Below, piece after piece: positions 1 to 10,156 of a stretch of DNA of 64,000 nucleotides. The first letter of the stretch is position 1; each line of letters starts with the position of its first letter. Below the pieces are notes generated by a model. The model searched no databases. It worked only from the letters and a program-made list of their open reading frames with translations, and had not been told where the DNA came from. The stretch comes from an uncultured Opitutia bacterium (GTDB lineage Bacteria > Verrucomicrobiota > Verrucomicrobiia > Opitutales > Opitutaceae), in the NCBI GenBank assembly GCA_903900845.1, contig CAIUOU010000110.1:62001-126000 (forward strand), written 5' to 3'. A program made the translations under genes and the position numbers.

Positions 1-103
1 TTTCCGCGAGGTCAGGCGGCGGCGCTTGCGCGGCCGCGGGGTACGCGGCTGAACGGGCGCGCTGCGACAGCGGGGCGCCTTCCGGCGGTCCGCTCCCCGA
101 CCC

Positions 104-2224
104 TTGATTTTACCACCGGCAAAGACTTCGCCGCCCTGGCGCGCGGTCTCTCTCCTGCTGGTCACCTGCCTCGTGTGGGTGATCCACCACGGGCGTTTTT
201 CCGCGACGGACTGGATGCTCCCCACCGATTATTCCGGGGACGCGCACGAGGTGCTGGCACGGATCAAGGCGGCCGCGGAAGGGGTGGGGGTTCCCCTTGC
301 GCCGCAGCGGATTGAGCGGCTGGGGGCGCCGTTCGGCGCCGACTGGAGCGACTATCCGACGCCCGACAAGCCGTTCATGCTCCTGCTGGGCGCTTTGTCG
401 CGTTGGACCGGTATTTTCCTGGCCGCGAACCTCGGGCTGCTGCTCGCGCAGCTGGCCTCGGCGGCTTCGTTCTACTTCGTGGCGCGCTGGCTGAGGGTGC
501 GTTGGGAGTGGGCGTGGGCGGGCGCGCTGCTTTTTGCCTACACGTACCACGTTTTCCACCGGGGGCTGGCGCATTTCTCTTTCGTGCTCTCGTGGCCGGT
601 GCCGCTGGGACTGCTGGCGGTATGGCTGGTGGCGCGGAGCCGGCGGCTCGCGTGGAAAAGCCGCGGTGGGCTGGTGTGCCTCGTCGCGGCCGCGGGCCTC
701 GGCGCGGGCAATCCCTATCTGCTGCTCTTCTGGGGCCAGCTGCTGCTCTGGGCGTTGGTCGCGCAATGGCTCGGGCCCGGACGGCGCGCCAACCTCAAGG
801 TGGGCCTCGCGGCGGGCGCCGTCGCGCTGGCGGTCTTCGCGGTCTGCAACGCCGAGCTGCGGCTGCACGCGGTCGAGCCGGAAGCCCTGCCGCTCCTTTC
901 GCGCAATTACGGCGGGACGGAGCGCTACGCCCTGAAGCCGGTGGAGATGTTCATCCCGCCGGAATTCCACCGCGCGGACTGGCTGGCTTTTTTCGGGCAA
1001 CGCTACCGGCGGTGGTCCGAGTGGCATGGCGAGGCGTTCCTGCCGTATCTGGGGGTATGCGGCATCGCGGGGTTCGTCTGGCTGGCCGGGCTTGCCGTGC
1101 TGAGGCTGCTGCGCGGCCGCCCGTTGCCGGGGCAGGCGCTGACCGCGGGGTGGCTTGTCGCCTACGCCGCCGTCGGCGGTCTCACGAACTTCATCGCGTT
1201 CTTCGCGGGTTTCCAGGTGTTCCGCGCGACCAATCGCGTCGCGGTCTTCATCTCCGCGCTGGTGCTGGTTTTCCTGATGGTGCGGCTTTCGCGGCTCACC
1301 GCCGGCTGGCCCGCCGGCCTGCGGGTGGGCGCGGCGCTGGCGCTGGCTTTGGTCGGCCTGCTGGATCAGCTGCCGCGGTCGGCCGCGCCCGAGCGCCTTG
1401 AGCGCATCGCGGCCGACGTCGAATCAGATCGGGAGCTGGGTGCGCGTTTGGAGGCGGCGCTGCCGGCCGGCGCGCGGGTTTTCCAGCTGCCGGTGCTGGG
1501 ATTTCCCGAGGTCGTGCCGCCGCACCGGCTGACCGACTACGAGCATTTCCGGCCCTACCTCGCCACCGACGGGCTGCAATTCAGCTACGGCGCGGCCAAG
1601 CACCGCGCCCGCGGGCGCTGGCAACGGGAGTTGGAAACCGAGTCCGTGCCCGTGCTGGTCCGCCGGCTGGAGGAGCACGGCTTCGGCGCGCTCTATCTCA
1701 ATCGCAAGGGATTCGGCGACCGTGCCGAGGGCATGCTGAAGGAACTTGCCGCGCTGGGCTACGACCGCGTGTTCAGCGGCCGTCTCGGCAACCAGGTGGT
1801 CGTGCTGCTGCGTCCCTCGGCTGAGCCGCGCCCGCCGTTCGCCCGGTCCTTCAGCGCCGGCCGCGGTTGGCACGTGCGGCCCGAGGCGGGCGTGCGCTGG
1901 GGCGGCGTCACCACCACGCTCTCGTTCTTCAACCCGCTGCCGGTCCCCGTGGTTCTGGCCGCCAGCCTCGATCTGGTCGGCGCGACCGTTGGCGAGGTCG
2001 CGCTGTGGCGCGGGGAGGACCGCCTCGCGCGGGCGGTCGTGGGCGCGACACCCTCGCGCCTCGTCGCCGACTCGGTCGAGATGCGGCCCGGGTTGAACGT
2101 CTTCCGGCTCGAGACGACGGCGCCCGCCGCGCGCGGCCCCGGCGGGCGGGGTCCGTTGCGCGTGATCGGCTTGCGCGGCTCGGCGGTCGGGCCGCCCGGC
2201 ACGCCCGACGTGGCCGACAACTGA
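104..2224 (+). CDS. Multi-pass membrane protein, putative GT-C-like glycosyltransferase/YfhO-like protein
   Basis: 706 aa ORF with TTG start, many hydrophobic helices and a soluble C-terminal region; family assignment tentative. Confidence 0.6.
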   Translation: MILPPAKTSPPWRAVSLLLVTCLVWVIHHGRFSATDWMLPTDYSGDAHEVLARIKAAAEGVGVPLAPQRIERLGAPFGADWSDYPTPDKPFMLLLGALSRWTGIFLAANLGLLLAQLASAASFYFVARWLRVRWEWAWAGALLFAYTYHVFHRGLAHFSFVLSWPVPLGLLAVWLVARSRRLAWKSRGGLVCLVAAAGLGAGNPYLLLFWGQLLLWALVAQWLGPGRRANLKVGLAAGAVALAVFAVCNAELRLHAVEPEALPLLSRNYGGTERYALKPVEMFIPPEFHRADWLAFFGQRYRRWSEWHGEAFLPYLGVCGIAGFVWLAGLAVLRLLRGRPLPGQALTAGWLVAYAAVGGLTNFIAFFAGFQVFRATNRVAVFISALVLVFLMVRLSRLTAGWPAGLRVGAALALALVGLLDQLPRSAAPERLERIAADVESDRELGARLEAALPAGARVFQLPVLGFPEVVPPHRLTDYEHFRPYLATDGLQFSYGAAKHRARGRWQRELETESVPVLVRRLEEHGFGALYLNRKGFGDRAEGMLKELAALGYDRVFSGRLGNQVVVLLRPSAEPRPPFARSFSAGRGWHVRPEAGVRWGGVTTTLSFFNPLPVPVVLAASLDLVGATVGEVALWRGEDRLARAVVGATPSRLVADSVEMRPGLNVFRLETTAPAARGPGGRGPLRVIGLRGSAVGPPGTPDVADN

Positions 2225-2292
2225 CGGCGCGCCGCGGCTGTTTTCAGGTTCGCCAGCGGGCGGGATTCCGGTGGAGTCGCGCCGGTTTCCTC

Positions 2293-3264
2293 TTGAGCAC
2301 CCCGCACCGTTTCCCCGCATCCGCCGGCGCCGGCCGCGTCCGTCGCGCGATCGAGGCGCTCGGCATCCTGCCGATGCTGATCGTGGTGGCGGGCGTCTTC
2401 GCGGTGCTCACGCCGAAGTTTCTCACCGCCGCCAACCTCATCAACGTGGCGCGGCAGGCCTCGATCAACGTGGTGCTGGCGGCGGGCATGACCTTCGTGA
2501 TCCTGACGCGCGGCATCGATCTTGCCGTGGGCTCCGTGCTGGGGCTTTCCGCGGTCGTGGCCGTGCAGCTTTCGCTCGATCCGGCCTGGGCGTGGGCCGC
2601 CGTGCCGGCGAGTCTCGCGCTCGGGGCCGGCGTGGGCGCGGTCACCGGCTCGGCCGTCGCCTACGCGGGGCTGCCGCCGTTCATCATCACGCTCGGCACT
2701 TACACCGCCCTGCGCGGCGCGGCGTACCTCGCCGCCGGGGGCACCTCGGTGATCAACAACGACCTCGCGTTCGCGTGGATCGGCAACGACTACCTCGGCC
2801 CCGTGCCGTGGCTCGTCGTCCTTGCCGCGGCGACCGTCGGCCTGTGCGCGTTCATCCTCAACCGCACCGTCTTCGGCCGGGATGTCCTCGCGCTCGGCGG
2901 CAACCCCGAGGCCGCGCACCTCGCGGGTGTGAACTCCGGCCTCGTGCTCGTCGGGGTCTACACCCTGGCCAGCCTGCTCGCCGCGCTCGGCGGCGTGATG
3001 AGCGCCAGCCGGCTCTACAGCGCCAACGGCCAGCTCGGCACGGGGTACGAGCTCGACGCCATCGCGGCTGTCATCCTGGGCGGCACCAGTTTCGCCGGCG
3101 GGGTGGGCGGCATCCTCGGCACGCTCTGGGGCGCGCTCGTCATCGCCGTGCTCAACAACGGCCTCACCCTGCTCGGGGTGTCCTTCTTCTGGCAGCTCGT
3201 CGCCAAGGGCGCCGTGATTGTCCTGGCGGTCGGTCTCGACCGCTTCCGCCGCGCGGCGGACTAG
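2293..3264 (+). CDS. Ribose/sugar-type ABC transporter permease (RbsC-like, BPD_transp_2)
   Basis: Protein contains VLAAGMTFVILTRGIDLAVGSVLGL, LGGNPEAAHLAGVN and AVILGGTSFAGGVGGILGTLWGAL, typical of RbsC-like permeases; probable TTG start at 2293 inside ORF 1867-3264. Confidence 0.88.
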   Translation: MSTPHRFPASAGAGRVRRAIEALGILPMLIVVAGVFAVLTPKFLTAANLINVARQASINVVLAAGMTFVILTRGIDLAVGSVLGLSAVVAVQLSLDPAWAWAAVPASLALGAGVGAVTGSAVAYAGLPPFIITLGTYTALRGAAYLAAGGTSVINNDLAFAWIGNDYLGPVPWLVVLAAATVGLCAFILNRTVFGRDVLALGGNPEAAHLAGVNSGLVLVGVYTLASLLAALGGVMSASRLYSANGQLGTGYELDAIAAVILGGTSFAGGVGGILGTLWGALVIAVLNNGLTLLGVSFFWQLVAKGAVIVLAVGLDRFRRAAD

Positions 3265-3332
3265 GCGCGGGTCCAGCCGGCAGCCCGGTTTTGACGACAC
3301 CTTGCGTCCGCGCGAACGTCTCTCCCGCCGCC

Positions 3333-6300
3333 ATGCCCTTCGCCCGCGTTTTCCCCCGCTTCCTCCTTGCCGCCGGTCTGCTCGCACCCCTCCGTGCCGC
3401 CGAGACGCCGGCCGCCCCGCGCCGGGGCGGCGGGGAGCTTCGGCTCCACAAGTGGTCCGGGGAGATCAACGTGCCCGATCCGGTCGCGTGTGCCGTTGAC
3501 CCGTGGGGACGCGTGTACGTCGCCGCCACCACGCGGCGCAAGGTCGGCGACCTCGACATCCGCGAGCACACCATGTGGATCCCGGACGACGTCGCGCTCA
3601 CCTCGGTCGAGGAAAAGGGCGAGTTTTTCCGCCGCGAACTCGCGCCGGGCCGGCTGCGCGCGCCGCGCGGCGGGCTCCGTGACCACAACGGCGACGGCTC
3701 GATCGACTGGAAGGACCTCACGCACCACAGCGAGCGCATCTACCAGCTGCGCGACACCGACGGCGACGGCACGGCGGACCGCATCACGGTCTTCGCGGAG
3801 GGATTCAACACCGAGGTCACCGGCATCGCGGCGGGCGTCCTGTGGCACGACGGCTGGGTTTACGCGACGATCGCGCCCGACCTGTGGCGTTTGCGCGACA
3901 ACGACGACGATGGCGTGGCCGACGAGCGGGAGAAGCTGGTGAGCGGGTTCGGGCTGCACATCGCCTACGCCGGCCACGACATGCACGGCCCGGTCGCCGG
4001 TCCCGACGGGCGCATCTACTGGTCGATCGGCGACAAGGGGGTGAATGTCACTTCGCGCGAGGGCCGCCGTTTCGTTTTCCCCAACGAGGGCGCGACGCTG
4101 CGGATGGAGCCAGACGGCTCCGGTTTCGAGGTTTACACCCGCGGCAACCGCAACGTGCAGGAGCCGGCCTTCAACGAGGTGGGCGACCTGATCGGCGTGG
4201 ACAACGACGCCGACCAGCCCGCCGAGCGCGAGCGCTTCGTGCACCTGGTCGAGGGCAGCGACAGCGGTTGGCGGTGCAACTTCCAGTACATGGGCGTGCG
4301 GAGTCCCTGGATGCGCGAAGGCCTGTGGAAGCCGCATTTCCCCGGGCAGCCGGCCTATCTGCTGCCGCCGTTGTTGAGCTATTCCGACGGCCCGGCCGGG
4401 TTTAAATACCACCCCGGGATCGCGCTCGGCGAGAACCTGCGGGGCACCTTCCTGCTGAACGAGTTTCCCTCGGGAAAACTCCGCGCCTTCGGGGCGGAAC
4501 CCGCCGGGGCCACCTACCGGATGGTCGACGCGCGCGTACTCAACGAGGGCATCATGGGTATCGGCCTAGCCTGGCATCCCGACGGGTCGCTTTTCCTCGC
4601 CGATTGGATCGGCGGCTATCCGCTCGACGGCCAGGGCGCCGTGTGGCGCGCGGATGTCGCGGAGAACGCGCGCGACTCCCGCCGCGAGGAGACGCGCCGC
4701 GTGCTGGAGGAGGGCTTCGGCGCCCGTTCGCCGCTCGAGTTGCTCGCGCAGCTCGGTCACCCCGACCAGCGCGTGCGGCAGGGGGCGCAGTTCGAGCTGG
4801 TGAGGCGCGGTCGCAAGGCCGAGCTGCTCGCGGTCGCGCGTGGCGCGACCGTTGATCCCTTCGCGCGGCTGCATGCGCTCTGGGGCTACGGCCAGCTGCT
4901 GCGCCGCGGCTCCGCCGAGGTCGCGGCTGTCACGCCGCTGCTGCGCGATCCCGATTCCGAGGTGCGCGCGCAGACGGCCAAGGTGCTAGGGGATGCGGCT
5001 GCGGCGGGCGCCGCCGTCGAGTCCTCCGGACTCGCGCCGCTGCTGGCCGATCCCTCGCCCCGCGCGCGGCTGCAGGCCGCGATCGCGCTGGGCAAGCTCC
5101 GCGACCCCGCGGTCGTTGATGCGCTCTTCGCCCTCGCCGAGCGCGACGGCGCCGATCCGGTGCTCCGCCACGCCGCCGCGTTCGGCCTGGCGGGCTGCGC
5201 GGACCGTCCCGCGATGCTCGCCCGGCTGGTGCATCCCGTCGCCACGGTGCGGCTGATTGCGGTCGTCGCCTTGCGGCGTCAGGGCAGTCCGGCGGCCGCG
5301 GAATTCCTGCACGACGCCGATCCGCTCGTGGTCGCCGAGGCCGCGCGCGCGATCCACGACGACGCCTCGATCCCCGCGGCCCTGCCGGCGCTTGCCGCAG
5401 TGCTGGCGGAAAGGCCCGCCGGCGAGTCCGTCCTCCGCCGGGCGATCAACGCCGGACTGCGGTTGGGCACGGCGGAAGCGGCGGATCGCCTGGCCGGCTA
5501 CGCCCTCGACGACAAGACGGCGGCACCGCTGCGCGCCGAGGCCCTCCGGGCCCTGAAGGTCTGGCGCAACCCGCCGCCGCTCGACCTGGTCGACGGCTGG
5601 GCGCGGCGATTCTCCCCGGAGCCGGCGGGCGGCGTGCTCGCTCCTCGTTTACCGGCGCTGCTGGCGCTCCGGGATCCCGAGCTGAAGACCCTCGCGATCG
5701 AGGTGATGATCGCCCACGAGCTGCGTCCCGAGCCCGCCGCGGGAGAGGCCGTTGTCGCCGATGGCTCCGCCTCGGCCGAATTGCGGGCGCAGGCGCTCCG
5801 GCTGCTCGCGGTCGACGGCCGCGGCGCTCCGGCGGCGATCCGCTCCCTCGATGTCGCGTTGCGCGAGGATGCCCCCGCCGCGCTGCACCGCGCGGCCCTC
5901 GCGTTGCTGCTGCCCGGCGCACCGGACCGTTTGACCGCCGAGGCTCCCCGCGTCCTCGCGCGCCGCAGCCTGCCGGAGAAGCAGCACGTGGTCGCGCTGC
6001 TGGCGCGTGCCGGCACGCCCGCGGCCGACGCTCTGCTGGGCGGCCTGGGCGCGGAGCTCGCGGCGGGGAAGCTGGAGCCGGGACTCTCGCTCGATGTTCT
6101 TGAGGCTCTTGAGGCGAGGTCCGCCGTGGCGCCCGCGCTGGCCGCGCACGTCGTGGCGTGGGGAAAGCGCGTCGACGCCGCGGCCCGTCCTGAGCTCCTC
6201 GCCGGTGGAGACATCGCGCGGGGCCGCGATCTCGTCGCCAATCACCTCGGGGCGAACTGCACCGCCTGCCACGCGGTCGAGAGCTCCGGCGGCAGCGAGG

Positions 6301-6665
6301 TCGGACCGGGACTCCGCGCGATCGGCGCGCAACGCGACCCCGCCTACCTGCTGGAGTCGCTGCTCAACCCCTCCGCGCAGATCACCACCGGTTACGGACT
6401 CGTCGCCGTCACTTTGAAGGATGGCACGGAGATTTCGGGAACGTTGGCGCGCGAGACGCCGTCCGCGGTCACGGTCCGGCTCTTCGACGGGCAGCAGCGC
6501 ATTCTCCCGCTGGCGGAGATCGCCCGGCGCAGCGCGCCGGTTTCGGTGATGCCGCCGATGCAGGGCATCCTGCAGCCGCGCGAGATACGCGACGTCGTGG
6601 GTTATCTCGCCTCGCTGAAGGGCGTCCGCGCGCCGCGGAAGCGCGACGCCGACCCGGGCGGCTGA
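3333..6665 (+). CDS. PVC-type heme-binding dehydrogenase: beta-propeller + HEAT repeats + C-terminal cytochrome c (CTACH)
   Basis: Signal peptide at MPFARVFPRFLLAAGLLAPLRAA; DHNGDGSIDWKD/DTDGDGTADR Asp-rich loops; HEAT-like repeats; GANCTACHAVES heme motif; PVC C-terminal domain. Confidence 0.88.
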   Translation: MPFARVFPRFLLAAGLLAPLRAAETPAAPRRGGGELRLHKWSGEINVPDPVACAVDPWGRVYVAATTRRKVGDLDIREHTMWIPDDVALTSVEEKGEFFRRELAPGRLRAPRGGLRDHNGDGSIDWKDLTHHSERIYQLRDTDGDGTADRITVFAEGFNTEVTGIAAGVLWHDGWVYATIAPDLWRLRDNDDDGVADEREKLVSGFGLHIAYAGHDMHGPVAGPDGRIYWSIGDKGVNVTSREGRRFVFPNEGATLRMEPDGSGFEVYTRGNRNVQEPAFNEVGDLIGVDNDADQPAERERFVHLVEGSDSGWRCNFQYMGVRSPWMREGLWKPHFPGQPAYLLPPLLSYSDGPAGFKYHPGIALGENLRGTFLLNEFPSGKLRAFGAEPAGATYRMVDARVLNEGIMGIGLAWHPDGSLFLADWIGGYPLDGQGAVWRADVAENARDSRREETRRVLEEGFGARSPLELLAQLGHPDQRVRQGAQFELVRRGRKAELLAVARGATVDPFARLHALWGYGQLLRRGSAEVAAVTPLLRDPDSEVRAQTAKVLGDAAAAGAAVESSGLAPLLADPSPRARLQAAIALGKLRDPAVVDALFALAERDGADPVLRHAAAFGLAGCADRPAMLARLVHPVATVRLIAVVALRRQGSPAAAEFLHDADPLVVAEAARAIHDDASIPAALPALAAVLAERPAGESVLRRAINAGLRLGTAEAADRLAGYALDDKTAAPLRAEALRALKVWRNPPPLDLVDGWARRFSPEPAGGVLAPRLPALLALRDPELKTLAIEVMIAHELRPEPAAGEAVVADGSASAELRAQALRLLAVDGRGAPAAIRSLDVALREDAPAALHRAALALLLPGAPDRLTAEAPRVLARRSLPEKQHVVALLARAGTPAADALLGGLGAELAAGKLEPGLSLDVLEALEARSAVAPALAAHVVAWGKRVDAAARPELLAGGDIARGRDLVANHLGANCTACHAVESSGGSEVGPGLRAIGAQRDPAYLLESLLNPSAQITTGYGLVAVTLKDGTEISGTLARETPSAVTVRLFDGQQRILPLAEIARRSAPVSVMPPMQGILQPREIRDVVGYLASLKGVRAPRKRDADPGG

Positions 6666-6849
6666 AGCGGCGAGGGGCCCGTGTTCGCCTTTGGCGGAGC
6701 ACAGGGGCGGCCGCGAGGAGGCGCGGAAGACGCCACGGGATGAATTCGTCGGGCCGAGCCGTGCCTCCTCCGGGGCCAGGGCCGCGCCGGATGGATTTGC
6801 GGTTGTGCGCGGCGGGATCGCGATCGCAGGATCCGGCGCCCTGATCCCC

Positions 6850-7725
6850 ATGAAGCGTATTCTCCTTTGCCTCCTCCTCGGGCTCGCGCCGCTGTGCGCC
6901 GCCGACCAGAAGATCGTCCTCATCGCCGGCAAGCCTAGCCATCCGCCCGGGATGCATGAGTTCCGCGCCGGTTGCCTGCTGCTCCAGCAAAGTCTCGCCG
7001 GAGTGAAGGGCGTGCGGGTTGAGGTGCATGACAACGGCTGGCCCGCGAGCGACGGCGTCCTCGAGGACGCCGCCGCGATCGTGATCTACTGCGATGGCGG
7101 CGCGAGGCATCCGGCGCTCGAGGGCGGCCGCAAGGCCCTGCTCGACCGCCTTGCCGGCCGCGGTGTCGGTCTCGGTTTCATGCACTACGGCGTCGAGGTG
7201 CCGGCCACCAACGGCGGCCCGGAGTTCCTCCGCTGGATCGGCGGGCACTACGAGTCGAACTACTCCTGTAATCCGATGTGGTCGCCGGATTACCGCTCTT
7301 TTCCGGACCACCCTGTGGCCCGCGGAGTGAAGCCGTTCAGTAATCGCGACGAGTGGTATTTCAACATGCGCTGGCCCGAGAACCAGGGCGGGATCACGCC
7401 GATCCTCACCGCGCGTCCCTCCGACGACGTGCGGAAGGGCCCCTACGTGCACCCGAAGGGTCCGTATCCCCACATCGTGGCGGCTTCCGGCCGGGTAGAG
7501 ACGATGATGTGGGTGCGGGAGCGTCCGGATGGCGGCCGCGGCTTCGGTTTCACCGGCGGCCACACCCACGCCAACTGGGGCGACGACAATCAACGCAAGG
7601 TCGTGCTCAACGCGATCGTGTGGATCGCTAAGGCCGAGGTGCCGGCCGGCGGCATCGAGTCGAAGGTGACGACCCAGCAACTGGCGGCCAACCTCGACCC
7701 GAAGCCCGCGCCGAAGAAAAAGTAG
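6850..7725 (+). CDS. ThuA domain-containing protein
   Basis: Signal peptide, KIVLIAGKPSHPPGMHEF, GVGLGFMHYGVEVP, FTGGHTHANWGDDNQRKVVLNAIVWIA. Confidence 0.85.
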   Translation: MKRILLCLLLGLAPLCAADQKIVLIAGKPSHPPGMHEFRAGCLLLQQSLAGVKGVRVEVHDNGWPASDGVLEDAAAIVIYCDGGARHPALEGGRKALLDRLAGRGVGLGFMHYGVEVPATNGGPEFLRWIGGHYESNYSCNPMWSPDYRSFPDHPVARGVKPFSNRDEWYFNMRWPENQGGITPILTARPSDDVRKGPYVHPKGPYPHIVAASGRVETMMWVRERPDGGRGFGFTGGHTHANWGDDNQRKVVLNAIVWIAKAEVPAGGIESKVTTQQLAANLDPKPAPKKK

Positions 7726-7754
7726 GCCGCCCGCGGATCGCCGCTCTTCCGGTC

Positions 7755-7780
7755 TAGCCGAGGCTCCAGCCTCGGATCCT
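7755..7780 (+). repeat. TAG-hairpin copy A (TAGCCGAGGCTCCAGCCTCGGATCCT)
   Basis: 7-bp stem CCGAGGC/GCCTCGG with TCCA loop, in the convergent intergenic region; related to copies at 30982, 47385 and 57919. Confidence 0.6.
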
Positions 7781-7910
7781 CGCGGAAAATCCTACCGCCA
7801 AGGGCTTCCCTGGCGGCTCCGCTTTCGTGCCACAGCTGGCTCAGATCTCGCGGCTGGGGAAACCCGCTCCCTGGTCTCCCCGGCTTTGCGGTTCAAATCC
7901 GGCCTCCCGC

Positions 7911-8720
7911 TCAGGGCAGCGGGCGCACCCAGATGTTCCGGAGGCGGACCGGCGGCTCGTTCTTGTGGTCCTGAAAGCGCAGGGATGCCTTCGCGGGAAA
8001 GTTCCCCTCCCAGCTGGTGGCCTTCTTGTGCAGCGTCGGTCCCATGATCGCGGTGTTGTTCTGCACGCAGACGCCGTTGAGGAACGTTGTGATGCGCGCG
8101 GGTTCGACGACCTTGCCGTCCTTCAGCTTCGGCGCCGTGAAAACGATGTCGTAGGCCTGCCACTCGCCGGCCTTGCGGACGGCGTTAACCAGCGGCGGCG
8201 TCTGGCCGTAGACCGAACCCGCCATGCCGTCGGCGTAGGTCGGGTTGTTGTCGCAGTCTAGGATCTGGCTCTCGTAGCGGTCCATGAAGAAGACTCCGCC
8301 GTTACCCTTCTTCTGCGAGTTACCCTTGGTGTGCGGCTCGCTCTTCCACTCGAGGTGCAGCTGGCAGCTGGCGAACTCAAGGTGCGTCCAGCAATCGCCG
8401 CCGTCGACGAGCAGCTCGCCGTTCTCGATCTTCCAGGGTGAGGGATGCTTGCCCGACGGGTCGCCCTTCCGGCGGCTGTAGAGCTGCTTGGTGTCCTGGC
8501 CGTCGAAGATCACGATGGCGTCCGACGGGGCCTCTCCGGACTTCGCGCCCGGGTTCACCTTTGTCGGGTGCGGTCGGTCGATGTCGTGCACCCGCCACTT
8601 GGTCCCCGGAATCAGCGGGGTGTCGGAATAGCCGACCGGCTGCGGTTTGTTGTCCGCGCTGGCGGCGATCAGCGCGCCGAGCAGCGCGAGCGGGGCGAGG
8701 GTGATGAGGTATTTCGTCAT
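7911..8720 (-). CDS. DUF1080 (3-keto-disaccharide hydrolase) domain protein
   Basis: Signal peptide; IVIFDGQDTKQLYS, WKIENGELLVDGG, GNSQKKGNGGVFFMDRYESQILD, VRLRNIWVRPL. Confidence 0.88.
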   Translation of the reverse strand: MTKYLITLAPLALLGALIAASADNKPQPVGYSDTPLIPGTKWRVHDIDRPHPTKVNPGAKSGEAPSDAIVIFDGQDTKQLYSRRKGDPSGKHPSPWKIENGELLVDGGDCWTHLEFASCQLHLEWKSEPHTKGNSQKKGNGGVFFMDRYESQILDCDNNPTYADGMAGSVYGQTPPLVNAVRKAGEWQAYDIVFTAPKLKDGKVVEPARITTFLNGVCVQNNTAIMGPTLHKKATSWEGNFPAKASLRFQDHKNEPPVRLRNIWVRPLP

Positions 8721-8830
8721 GGGAAAAACGGGGCGGGGTGATTGAGCGGAAAAACGCGGCGATGTTCAACCGCGGGCTGCGGAGCTTCGCGCTTGCCGCG
8801 GCCGCGACGTGTGCGCTCCATCGCCCGCCG

Positions 8831-10156
8831 ATGCCGCCCCTTGCGTCAGCCCGCCGGTTTTCCCGCCGCCAGTTCCTGCGCCGCGGAGCGGCCGCGGCGG
8901 GTGCCCTCACCTTCCCCACGTTGGTGCCCGCCTCCGCCCTGGGCCGCGGCGGCACCGTGCCGCCCAGTGAGCGCATCACGATGGGCTTCATCGGCGTCGG
9001 CGGCCAGGGCGGCGGGCACCTGTTCGGCGGAGCCTGGACCTACGTCGCTGGTGGTTTCCTCGGCCGGGCCGACGTTCAGGTGCTCGCCGTGTGCGATGTG
9101 CGCCGCAGCCGGCGCGATCCCGCGCGCGAACGGGTGGACGCGCATTACGCCACCCGCCTCGGGCGCGAATCCGCGCGCGCCTGCGCCGCCGAGGTCGACT
9201 TCCGCGCGGTCCTCTCCCGCGACGACATCGACGCCGTGCTCATCGCCTCGCCCGCGCATTGGCACGCCGTCATGACCGTGATGGCGGTCCGCTCGGGCAA
9301 GGATGTCTATTGCGAGAAGCCCACCGCCTGCACGGTGCGCGAAAGCCAGGCCGTGCGCGACGCCGTGCGCCGTCACGGGAGGATCTACCAAGCCGGCACC
9401 CAGCAGCGAAGCGAGTACGGCGGGAAGTTCCGCCTCGCATGCGAGCTCGTCCGCAGCGGTCGCATCGGAAAGCTCCGGGAGGTCTGGTGCCACCGTGATG
9501 GCGGGGCCATCGCGTGGCCTCGCCGCCCCGGCGGCCCGTCCCGAGCGGTGCCGGATGATCTCGATTGGGATCTCTTCCTCGGCCCCGCGCCTGCGATCCC
9601 GTTCGACGGCAACGCCGGCGCCCACCGTTTTGATCTCGGCGAACTCAATTGGGGCCAGCACCACACCGACATCATTCAATGGGCGTGCGACGCCGACGCC
9701 ACCGGCCCGGCGGAACTTTTCGTCGAGGAGGGGCGTTCGGGGTTTCGTTATGCCGGCGGCGTGACGGTCCGCGGACGTCCGCACCCCGACGAGCCGACGG
9801 TCGGCGGCGAGGGAGGCGCTTGTTTCGTCGGTTCGGAAGGGCGCATCGCCGTTGACCGCAACGTGCTGGTTTCCACGCCAGGCTCGATCGTTCGCGAGCC
9901 GCTGCGGCCAGACGAGGTTCATCTGGCGCGCAACGACGGCCACGCTGATGAGTTTCTGCGCTGCGTCCGCACGCGGCGGCGGACGATCTGCGACGAGAAT
10001 GTCGCGCACCGTTCCGCGAGTGTTCTGCTGCTCGGGGGTATCGTGAAGCAGCTCGGGCGCCCCCTCCGCTGGGATCCCGTGGCGGAAATCTTTCCCGGGG
10101 ACGACGAAGCCAACCGGCTTCTTGGCATCGCAACCCGCGCGCCCTGGAGGCTGTGA
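8831..10156 (+). CDS. Gfo/Idh/MocA family oxidoreductase with Tat signal
   Basis: RRQFLRRGAAAAGAL Tat motif; GFIGVGGQGGGHLFGG; CEKPTACTVRESQAVRDAVRR; LNWGQHHTDIIQWA; start chosen at 8831 (the ORF extends upstream to 8738). Confidence 0.87.
   Translation: MPPLASARRFSRRQFLRRGAAAAGALTFPTLVPASALGRGGTVPPSERITMGFIGVGGQGGGHLFGGAWTYVAGGFLGRADVQVLAVCDVRRSRRDPARERVDAHYATRLGRESARACAAEVDFRAVLSRDDIDAVLIASPAHWHAVMTVMAVRSGKDVYCEKPTACTVRESQAVRDAVRRHGRIYQAGTQQRSEYGGKFRLACELVRSGRIGKLREVWCHRDGGAIAWPRRPGGPSRAVPDDLDWDLFLGPAPAIPFDGNAGAHRFDLGELNWGQHHTDIIQWACDADATGPAELFVEEGRSGFRYAGGVTVRGRPHPDEPTVGGEGGACFVGSEGRIAVDRNVLVSTPGSIVREPLRPDEVHLARNDGHADEFLRCVRTRRRTICDENVAHRSASVLLLGGIVKQLGRPLRWDPVAEIFPGDDEANRLLGIATRAPWRL

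Noticed and set aside
110-1027. Long antisense/alternate-frame ORFs over most genes (e.g. 110-1027 -, 1759-3387 -, 5649-7034 -, 8846-10468 -, 10474-12117 -, 62076-63665 -)
   Set aside because: Typical spurious open frames of high-GC DNA; Arg/Pro/Ala-rich translations with no recognisable motifs, opposite well-supported genes.
2271-3332. N-terminal part of the 1464-aa ORF (2271-6665) upstream of the PVC dehydrogenase
   Set aside because: Arg/Pro-rich out-of-frame translation over the permease gene; the signal peptide begins at ATG 3333.
7880-7912. GGTTCAAATCC near 7890, resembling a tRNA T-loop
   Set aside because: T-stem pairs only about 3 bp and no acceptor, anticodon or D arms could be assembled; not a tRNA.
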